NCBI GenBank assembly: GCA_933207985.1
Contig: OW240914.1
Span: forward strand, 286,767,117-286,831,116
Reading direction: 5' to 3'
Source: Pelobates cultripes
Taxonomy: Eukaryota > Chordata > Amphibia > Anura > Pelobatidae
Length of the DNA stretch: 64,000 nucleotides
The notes under the pieces: generated by a model
Told to the model about the DNA's origin: nothing
The model's input: the letters and a program-made list of their open reading frames with translations, nothing else
Databases searched by the model: none
Shown: piece after piece, positions 55,131 to 64,000 of the stretch
How positions within the stretch are numbered: position 1 is the first letter of the stretch
Layout of the letters: each line of letters begins with the position of its first letter
Position numbers and translations under genes: made by a program

Positions 55131-57212
55131 TATGTTTCTATCACAACATTTAACTTTTAGAATTTTTAGCTTTTAACATTTTAGCTCATCATGATTCCCA
55201 CTGAATCAGTAGAGTCTGCAGTGCCATTTTTGAGGCTGGCCGGGTTAAATTAAAATGTTTAAATTGTAGCCAACCCAGGTCCTCTCAGGAGCTGTACCTA
55301 ATCTTGTTCTAGTTTTCAGTTAAAAATGAATATTCTTTTTGTTTTCCACCTTGAATTTACATTTAAAAATATATTTGTGCTCCAACCTACCCACCCACAT
55401 CATATTCCTCAGCCCTGGCCTTTTCTCTTGATATTTTTTCCAGTTTGGTTCCTCTCACAAACTGCACACTGATCTGTGGCAGATGTTAATTTATTTTTGA
55501 TTATATAGCTGGCTCTATGTATCTTGGTAAAAAGCAGTCTAGTGCACCATTCCCCACGGGAAGTCCTCAGCTAATGGTTTCACTGAGTTTTCATTGCTCA
55601 TTGTCAGATGTTATCCCACACAGAGCACTGCAACAAAGGCTAGTGTGTATTCTAACTGAGCAGTGGGTGACAGAGGTGTTTGGTTTGAGAGATCAAAAAA
55701 GCAGGTAGAGGTTATTCAATAAACTAAGGATTGACAAGGAAATGCAAACTTTGTGTAAAACCATCCCAGCTGGCAAATAACTAAATCAGATCAATTTCAA
55801 ATGTAGCTATTTTGGCATAAAAATTCCATTGTTAATGTTCCACAATTTACAGTAGATTTGGAATAGATTTCAGATTCTTCACACTGATATAAGTAGTTCC
55901 TAGAATTTGCGAATCCAATGACACTTAGGATGGTTGCTGATGTAACAGGGCGCTACTTGCATGCTCTAGCAACCATAAACATTTAACATACACTGTTCAT
56001 TGTGACAAAAAGAAATGTGGCAGAAATAGAGTCTTTATACAGAGAAAAAGTATCAAATAGTATGTATATACAAACACTTATTGAAGATCAATAGTTAACA
56101 ATTCCTACCTTTGGAAAACCTCAGGAAAAAAACGGAAAAGAAAAAAATATATAGTGCAATATGTTACTTCTATTAACAATGATTATTGCTCTGGAAACTG
56201 TAAGTAGGATACCTTCAATTTACGTACCTGTTATTTTTAATATACTTTACCATTGGATATTTTCTTTGTTTTACTGTGCATGACAAATGAACATTGGAAG
56301 CCTGTTATATTGAACCCCCATACATCCTAAGATGGGGATAATACCATCCAGGCGCTATACATCAGATTTCTTAGTAGCTCCAGATATTGTGAGTTAGTCT
56401 TTTATTGGGTTAATCATTGTTAACAGACGTGACATATTGCACTAATATTTTTCCTATTCTGTTTTTTTCTATTGATCTTCAATAAGTGTAAGTGTATGTT
56501 TATACATGCTATTTGATCTCTGTATAAATTCTCTATTTTTACCACATTTCTTTTTTCACATTCTGGAATCCCTGCTGGTTCACTGCTGCCTTTCACTTTA
56601 CTATTATATTGAGCGCCTAATCCGTATTTTTGCATAAACTGTCCATTGTTTGGTCTTTTTTTTTTTTCCAAAAGTTCAGAAGATAAATATGTACACAAAT
56701 ATAGACAAAATATATTAAATGCTACCTGTATTGAATACACCTTGAATTGAGTCATGCATAACCATGCCATGCAACATTAGCGCATGTGTTTGTCTTGTTT
56801 GTTACTTTGACAGCAACATGAGCACAAAAATGTCACCAAATTACTATATTTTGTTTGTGTTATTAAATGAGAAAATGATAGAAGGAATTGTTAGAGATAT
56901 GAAAAACAGCTAGAAAGATCCTGACTTGGTTATCAAATAGTGAATACATCATTATCATCATCATTACTTAGAAGAGCACTTTGTTACATCCAAATGCTAA
57001 ACACCTACATCACCTTGCTCCGTGCAATATGTCAAGTACTAATAAAAAAGAAAAAACAATATATTTAATATATTTCTACATTCCAAAGGATGGAATGGAA
57101 AGAAAAGAAGAATTTTAGGACTTGATGAAAATTGACATTAGGCATATGGTTACCTTAGGGACAGTGTCAGTTAATATTAAGAATAAAAATAATGACATGA
57201 CCACCCAATAAG
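55131..57212. other. AT-rich spacer, no gene seen
   Basis: An inverted pair of words (ACTTATTGAAGATCAATAG at 56079 and CTATTGATCTTCAATAAGTG at 56471) with matching flanks (AGAGAAAAAGTATCAAATAG / CTATTTGATCTCTGTATAAA) suggests a loose 430-bp inverted repeat at about 56035-56530. Otherwise nothing recognised. Confidence 0.45.
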
Positions 57213-57290
57213 GAGTTACATAGTTACATAGCTGAAAAGAGACATGTGTCCATCAAGTTCAGTTTTTCTCAAATCTGGTTTTGATAGGTC
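57213..57290 (-). mobile_element. 3' end of another CR1/L2-type LINE
   Basis: GTTACATAGTTACATAGCTG then AAAAGAGACATGTGTCCATC AAGTTCAG: on the minus strand this is a LINE 3' UTR ending in TATGTAAC units, a tail I know from amphibian LINE families, different from the TTTCTATG family. Only about 75 bp remains. Confidence 0.6.
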
Positions 57291-58089
57291 AATATTTAAA
57301 TTAAAGGGGAATGGTAACTTTCTAGTATCTTTTTATATTATGTTTACTTATTATTTAACAAATATGTATTTGTGAAGTCTGTGCGAAAAATAAAAGTAAA
57401 TGTAGAAATCTTGAAACTGGGTGCTTCCATCTTAATGCAAGCTTTGTCACTCAGAATAGACAAAGATTGCAGAGAAGATGAAAAATTAAACAATGTTGCT
57501 ATTTCACGTCTTCATTTGCAACATTTATCCTTGTTTGTCTTGTCTAAACTGTATTATGATGTGTAACTGAATTATGAGATCATTTTCTAAATATTTATTA
57601 TACATTCAAAAGAATTTGGAGCATCTCATGAAAAAGATATTTTAAAAAAAAGTTCTATATTTTATTATTTTATTCATTTGTGTAAATTCCAGAGAAGATA
57701 CTGCAGAAGTGCACTTTTTTAATCAACAGTTGGCAGCGCAACTGCAAAAATACGAGGAAGGGAAAATTCTGGCACAAAACTACCCGTCTGTCTTTTTTCT
57801 GTAACACTGTCATAAATGAAACAGAGATGTGTACCGAGCTATATAGATTGATATTTTGATTTTAAAAATGGCAGTATATCTTAGATTGTATTGTTCACAT
57901 GTTCTGCATATGAATCCCATTAAACTTTGGTATCCCCTAAATATTGTGTTAAAAAGGCAACAGAAGTAGCAAATATAAATGTTTGTTTTGTGGCATTTGA
58001 GTAATAACTTTAACCATCACATATGTGCACGACACAAAATAATAAGACATGCACTTTCAATTTGCCACCTTCTTTTCAGAAAGAAACTG
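57291..58089. other. AT-rich spacer, no gene seen
   Basis: Nothing recognisable. Confidence 0.5.
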
Positions 58090-59157
58090 ACTGGGTACCT
58101 CCGCCAATCGCGCTTCCTAGTATCACTGAGTACTATAGGCACCACATCAGACACCATAGCCACTGTAGCCCCCTTAGCCACCGCAGCTTGGTTGGGATCT
58201 CGCTGACCCTTCCCACCCTGCACCAACACCTTGATCCAGCTCCCAGTGGGAAGACCTCCCCTCCAAGAAAGTATGATAATCCAAAGCGCAGTATAGCAAT
58301 TCCCCCACACATGAACCAAGGCTTAATGCTGGGCAGTAGTCTGTTTAATGGGAGCACAGTCACAGAACTTATACAAGTCACACACTCCTCCCCAGTGCCT
58401 GGGAGATCATTGAGTCAGGAACTGTACAAACTCAATTATCTCCAGGTACAGAAAAACATACCATTTTGGAACACCCCAAAAGTACCCCCAAAACACATGA
58501 AAACCTCACAAAAGTTACATCCCTTGAAATCCCTGATTTGGTTAACCAACATATCCAAAAATCACCTATCTCGGTTTAGGGGTTTAGGATTTCTATGGAA
58601 GTCATAATTTGACATGATCCTATGCCCGAAATAGTTCCATGAGTTCAGTGCTAACGGTCGGTCAAATTTGGTGGTTTAAAAATGAACAAACCACCGAACG
58701 TAGTCAATAATCATACCGTGGAGCTTGTTCCCCTCATCCAGATGAACATTTCCCCCAAACAGTGCCCTTCTACGATATACTGAACCGAACACAGGTGATG
58801 ATGGAAGTTCAGCTGTGTTCGGGAGTTCAAATGTACGATTTCAGTTCCATGCACCCGATGACCAAACACCGCTGTCTGAGTTCGCGGGTACCACGTGTTT
58901 GGCCATACGAGTGGTGTCCACTCAGACGAACAATTGGAGCACTGCAGTCAGAATTGTTATGAGTTGATGATAAGGCTTAACAAGCTCCCGGGTGGTCCAT
59001 AGTTCGTGTGGCTGCTTGGTTCCCAAACCAAATATAAAATCCCACGAACCAAGTCTGTTCACATAGCTTTTTTTTTTAAAGTGCCCATAGTTTTGGCAGG
59101 AGGCTAGCCAGCCGGCCCCTCCAGGAACACGTGGCAGAGGCATTTCTGCCACAACAT
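58090..59157 (-). repeat. Dispersed repeat family A, longest copy
   Basis: In reverse orientation it begins ATATGTTGTGGCAGAAATGC CTCTGCCACGTGTTCC at 59157 and shares with the 5.2-kb copy the blocks CACCCGGGAGCTTGTTAAGC, CAAACACCGCTGTCTG, AAAGTACCCCCA and GAGTCAGGAACTGTACAAAC, ending with ACTGGGTACCTCCGCC at 58096-58111. A 194-codon frame on the plus strand (58023-58607) crosses it but has no domain and starts outside, so I do not regard it as a gene. Class unknown; could be a non-autonomous LTR or DNA element. Confidence 0.55.
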
Positions 59158-61617
59158 ATATTAAAAAAAATAGATATATTGATAAATGAAAAAACAAGGG
59201 GCGGTCAGTGAGAAGTAACCTTACATTAAATAGAAAGTTTAAATATGACAGTTTTAGAGACCCACTATGTTTTCTTAGAGTACAGCAAGCCTCTGACTGT
59301 CAGATAATCTTATGAAGTATGTTTCAAAATGTTGGGAGAGGTGAGAAGGGGAGAAACCCATAGAAATAATTTTTGTTACATCTGGTTTTTGATCATATTC
59401 TTTTTCTCCCACGATTCCCTCAATATGACACATTTAGTCTCTTTCATTTAACCAAAACCAGTAGAAAAATGTATCTGAAATGTAGCACTCAGGGCTATCA
59501 GGTAGAGCTTGAGTAAAAGTTTTAAGAAATACAAGTGTACAGAGAAAAAAAGTTTTATAGTTTATAGTTTATACCTTATCATACAGTATATGACATTATT
59601 CAAATATCTGAACTAACTGCATTGAAGAAGTTCAATTTTTGCTACATGCAGTAACTGTGACAAATATGGATGATTATCCTAAATCGGAGCATTTGTAAGA
59701 TAAAGGCTTTTCACCTTTCTCCTAATCCAACTACAATAATGAAGACTGTGGTTTAACCTGCAAAGGCTCCTGTAGAATATGGGAGAAAGGGTGGTGGCAT
59801 TTACTGTCTCAATGAAGTTATGCAGAAAAATGTGTTTCTTTGTTGAGTGAAAACCATTGCGGGAGCAAAAGGGAAGGCAAATTTAGAGCTCTGGTTAAAT
59901 TTAGTTTTGAATGGCCTTATTAGCCCTTGTAGGTAGGAATTTGCTGCAATAAATAAACAGTTCTACAAGCGAAAAAATTGCACCAAGTGCAAAGAAACCC
60001 TTGTGGCTATGAGAAGGGGAAAATAAAATGAATATAAATTACCCCATATAAATAGGAAGTGTGAAGACTCCTCAATGTCTTCTAAACCATAAATATAGAA
60101 CAACATAACATTTTTTAAATAAACAGTTCTGCATTATATCTATTTAAACTTAAAAATGTAATAGTGTTGTTATGCCAGCATCACTATGTTTTTTGGGAAT
60201 AGAAAATGAGAAAGGAGAATAAGGCTTTGACAACATTAATATTTATTGGGTAAAAGCAAATACCAGTAAACTGAATCTGCAGCTATTTCCACCACTTGGA
60301 GCATTTTGCACCAAAACAGGAGTTCAGTTTCTTCAATAAGTAGCTGGATGCTGGAGAAAGATGTCGCTAGGAAGCACTGTATCTTCATTTAAGGGACAGT
60401 GGTACTTCATCAGTCGTACAAATACCAGTAATAGTCACCAAAGTATCTTAAATTATAAACCTACACTATATAATCCTATAATTTTAGCCACTTATTCTAT
60501 AAATATACATACTAGTGAGCTTTGTACTCCGAAACAAAAGCAAGAGCATTCAGTGATCCCGTAATGAGAATTCTAAGCCGAGAATAAAGCTTTGTTTTTT
60601 TTTTCCTTTCCCGTATATTTATGTTAGTTGCCATAGAAATAGTGGACAATTTAAATATTGGAGGAAAGAGATAACACTAATTGGTCAGATTCTCTTTATG
60701 TAGTTGACTTTAAAACTATCCCTTCACACCTCTTTTTAATTTTTCATCATTCTTACATAAGTCATAATTAAAACTCGGCTTTGAACAGACTAGCAAGGTA
60801 TATCACATAAAAATAGCAGAATTATTGTATATATTCGAAATGTTGTTGAAGGAAAAACTAACATTTAAAAATAAAACAGTTTTATATATAAAACCCCAAT
60901 AAATAATTTTAAAGCATAATTTCCTAAATAATATACAAACATGCAAATTATTCTGCAACTCATTATGCAGTAAAAACAGAGCAATGTGTTATCACACAGA
61001 TCCCAAATTTTACCTAGTCATTTCCAATGATATTTTCACGTATACGGGATTAATTACGTGTGGATCAAAGTTTGCAATTTAACTTTTAGCAATAAAAGTT
61101 GATTTAAAAAATGTGACAAGTTAAATAGTTTTTTATTAGTTGTGGCATGTAAAATGTTTTAAAAAAATAAATAAAATACAGTATGGATAGCTTATTAGTT
61201 TAAGTTGTTACAAGCAATGCATTTTCAAAAACAAAACACAGTAAGGATATCTTAAATGTAAGTTTCTAAATATAACTCATATGTATTTGGTTTTATTATC
61301 GTGAATATAGTTCTAATGGAGAGAGCAAAACATTACACAAAAGATGCACTGTTGTAATGTTCATCATTTTTGTTCACTCAAATATTGACTATATTCTTGA
61401 AACTGTATCTCTGCTCTATTTACCCCTTAAAAACAGATTAAAAGGTACATTGCTAGGAAATGCTTATCATTGCTGATATTGCACGGAATACAGAACTAAA
61501 CTATATCGGAAGCATTACGTTAAGTAAATAGAATTCTATTGGTTTCAGATTAATGTGGGAAACGTGGATGCAAAGTGTCATATGAATCCATGCTGAGATT
61601 TGGATACTTATAACATA
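59158..61617. other. AT-rich spacer, no gene seen
   Basis: Very AT-rich; no domain-bearing frame or inverted repeat recognised. Confidence 0.55.
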
Positions 61618-61625
61618 ATGTAGAG

Positions 61626-61709
61626 CAGTGGTTTTTCGAACTAGTCCTCGATGCACGTCTACCAGTCCATGATTTAAGAATTACCCAGCTGTGTTTTGGA
61701 AATCACTGA
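61626..61709. mobile_element. 84-bp hAT-type remnant
   Basis: CAGTGGTTTTTCGAACTAG at the left and AAATCACTG at the right resemble hAT (Charlie-like) ends. Flanks ATGTAGAG and ATGCAGAG agree at seven of eight positions, fitting an old 8-bp duplication. Confidence 0.6.
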
Positions 61710-61717
61710 TGCAGAGT

Positions 61718-63420
61718 ACACTATACAGGTACTATAGAGGAATTTGTTGATATGCAAAGTATTGTGTGTGCATTTTGAAGGTATTGATTCTGGACAGGGG
61801 TTGACCGGATCTTGAGGGTAGTCTTTGAGGGACATCCAATATATAGAGGGCTGCTGACAAAGGATTGTGTCAGCCTTGCGTCAATTCAAAACAGCCTAGA
61901 TGATACATCCCATCTGGCCCAACTCATAACAGATCTTGCAAAGAGCTGCGCCCAAGTATTCTGTACATGACACTGGTGTCCTCAGCACAGAGCAAGCACT
62001 GTGTCGGCAGATTTGCAAATGCAAAAAAACCTACTCTACCTACTCTACCTACCAAAAACTTTGACATAAACTGGTAAAAAAAAAAAAAAAAGGTTCAGTA
62101 CGTTAAGGCACAATATACTCTGTGCCAGAAACCCTGGAATGTCTACTTTCACAAAAGGTAAGCCTTTGTTGATAATTGAAACAGTCAAACTGATATAATG
62201 CCCACAATTAGATATAGGCCAATCAAATCCATCTATCAAAATTGTAACTGTAAAAACTGAAATGGACATATCTTCTATATGGTTCTTTAGCTTCACAGGC
62301 TGTTGACAAAGGCATACATTTTGAAGCACTGTTATGGTCAGAAGATGTAACTGAACATAAAATGGGGTTGTGTACATGAGTAGTATACATTAGGTTTTTT
62401 AAAAATACACATTAAAAACTTTGTTATATGTGTGTAAAAAAAATACATTTTGCCACAATATTTAGCAGAAATTGGCAGCAAAATGGTATGTAAAATGTGG
62501 TGAAATGCCCTTAGTTAAATGCCTTGTGATTTTTACTTTATAGAAATATATACTTTGCCAATTTCTTTTTCTGTGAGGCTATTAAATGTAGTAGACAAAT
62601 ATACCAAAATCGTTACTCATTTAAATTGTATTTTACTCCTTGTATTTTGTGACCTGTAACTACCAGAAATAAATTGAAATCATAGATGCATGATGTACTT
62701 TGTGAATTAGGTCAAATATTTTTTTTATAATAGCAAGATTGTATATATGAATATGCGACATAAAATGAAAGACTTTTTTGTTCTTTAAAACAATTGTATA
62801 TATTATATATTGGTACAATAAATGAGAAATTACTGTTGAACACACGCAAAACTGCAAGTTGTAAATTGCTTGTGTCATTAAGCACAAAACAAGGGGTTAC
62901 ATTTGGGAATTCCTTGTTAATTTCACACATTTCCTAATTTAGTAAATAGATACTCCTGAAACTGTTTTCAGAGTAAAATGGAATGATCTTACCTTCAATT
63001 AGCTCCTTTATATGCAATTATAATTTCGGTGTATTATATTAAAATGGTGGTCTGGTCATAACAAATATTCATTTATAGATATTTGATTATTCCGGAAATA
63101 TGTTTGTTTTCCCCATATATACCTGTAATAAAAGATTAAGTACAGAAGAAGAGATTTATTACAACTAGAAACTGCTTGATACTAGTACTATACAGGAACC
63201 GATGTGTCAGGTCCATATTTTTTGTCTTGCTGTTCAGATAAATTATCTCCATGGGAAACTGCTGATGTTGGGGCTACTCTAGCAGGAAACACACTGATTG
63301 TTATTTGCTTCCTACTGCAAGCATTATGTCTAGGATCATTCCTTGATAAATGTGCAATTTCACACAATCACAGTCATGAATTTTATAAACAAGTTAGAAA
63401 GCCTGTCATACAATTCATAC
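61718..63420. other. AT-rich spacer, no gene seen
   Basis: Includes an A16 run at 62076 and TACTCTACC triplicates near 62033-62052. No gene recognised. Confidence 0.5.
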
Positions 63421-63590
63421 TCACTAAGAGCGCGAGACTTACACTGTGAGCTGAACAGGGGAGATGAACGGAGCTGCTACAAAGGTAAGTAAAAGCTAGC
63501 TCCGGCCCCCCCCTGCACAGCCCATGCCACTGGACCACCAGGGATTCACATAGCCCCCCTCCCTGACCAGGCAACAAGCAGGGAGGGGGG
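63421..63590. repeat. GC-rich repeat-like block
   Basis: Contains CCCCCCTCCCTGACCAGG and GCAGGGAGGGGGG, partly inverted, before an AT-rich tail. Looks like the edge of a dispersed repeat; class unknown. Confidence 0.3.
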
Positions 63591-63690
63591 ACAAAAAAAT
63601 AAAATGAAACAAATAAATAATAAAAATAATAAAATAATATTAAAATAATAAAATATTAAAATATAAAAAATATATATTCAAATAAGAAAC
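63591..63690 (+). repeat. A/T-only low-complexity tract
   Basis: AAATAAATAATAAAAATAAT-type sequence over about 100 bp. Confidence 0.85.
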
Positions 63691-63714
63691 ATGCCCTTCC
63701 CCCACCCAGTTTAC

Positions 63715-63726
63715 ACACACACTACA

Positions 63727-63766
<40 letters not shown>

Positions 63767-64000
63767 CATCATATACACACACACTGCATTATATACACAC
63801 ACACATAAACACTCTGCATTATATACACAAAGTGTGTGTATATATAATGCAGAGTGTGTGTTTGTATGAGTGTATGTATATAATGCACACACTCTGCATT
63901 ATATACACACACACTGCATTATATACACACACTCATACAAACACACACTCTGCATTATATACACACACACTCTGCATTATATACACACACTGCATTCATT
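63715..64000 (+). repeat. (AC)n array and CTCTGCATTATATACACAC minisatellite
   Basis: About 17 AC units at 63729-63762 lead into repeats of CTCTGCATTATATACACACA of varying length that run off the window. Positions about 63828-63884 carry the same unit inverted (GTGTGTATATATAATGCAGAG), making a local palindrome. Confidence 0.9.

Noticed and set aside
58023..58607. 194-codon plus-strand frame
   Set aside because: Starts in spacer, crosses into a dispersed non-coding repeat, and has no domain; frame openness is not supported by the other family copies.
63715..64000. CRISPR-like array of repeats and spacers
   Set aside because: It is a simple-sequence minisatellite with variable unit length and no unique spacers.

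Overview
The window looks like non-coding DNA of a large, repeat-rich vertebrate genome, most probably an anuran amphibian. The basis is the mix of repeats: CR1-like and L1-like LINEs, Penelope-like elements, Tc1/mariner, hAT and TTAA-type miniature elements with GGGACACTATAG-like ends, plus abundant AT-rich spacer. The species cannot be named from the sequence. I found no intact cellular protein-coding gene, no tRNA or rRNA gene, and no CRISPR or bacterial-type operon. Nearly all recognisable coding sequence belongs to decayed mobile elements.

Layout. 0-13 kb is AT-rich spacer with an old LINE reverse-transcriptase scrap (about 0.1-0.3 kb), a 206-bp retro-insert with a 17-bp target-site duplication (TSD) (3.5 kb), an unclassified repeat carrying a TTAGGG-like array (5.2-5.8 kb), a hAT-type miniature element with inverted telomere-like blocks (6.6-7.1 kb) and a foldback element with 215-bp arms (8.9-9.5 kb). 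13.9-15.2 kb is a pyrimidine-only-biased minisatellite. 15.5-21.1 kb is a nearly full-length CR1-like LINE on the minus strand: ORF1 with a GDSL/SGNH esterase domain, ORF2 with endonuclease and reverse transcriptase. Its ORF1 carries an in-frame 30-bp minisatellite and is split by a Penelope-like insertion with a perfect 14-bp TSD.

21.3-27.9 kb is an L1-like LINE on the minus strand whose ORF1/ORF2 junction is tandemly duplicated (about 1.27 kb, about 1.4 % divergent by eye). It abuts a Tc1/mariner remnant (27.9-29.8 kb) that is itself interrupted by a 542-bp solo LTR with a 5-bp TSD. 29.9-34.1 kb is a mosaic of TTAA-type DNA elements around a Penelope reverse-transcriptase fragment. 34-64 kb is mostly unassigned AT-rich sequence with scattered miniature elements: a 328-bp hAT palindrome with perfect 8-bp TSD, a 552-bp TTAA element, a 691-bp hAT element, a 508-bp foldback, a 137-bp hAT hairpin and an 84-bp hAT scrap. 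It also holds two 3' ends of the same CR1-like LINE family, a divergent 72-bp tandem repeat and simple-sequence arrays. A repeat-poor block near 46.6-47.1 kb is the only place with a weak hint of a host exon or promoter.

The elements do not form a pathway. Their main value is the readable insertion history and several non-coding structures: hammerhead-like cores, long palindromes and telomere-like arrays inside transposons. I did not find evidence of a wholly new biological system; the best candidates are listed in the findings with tests that would decide them.
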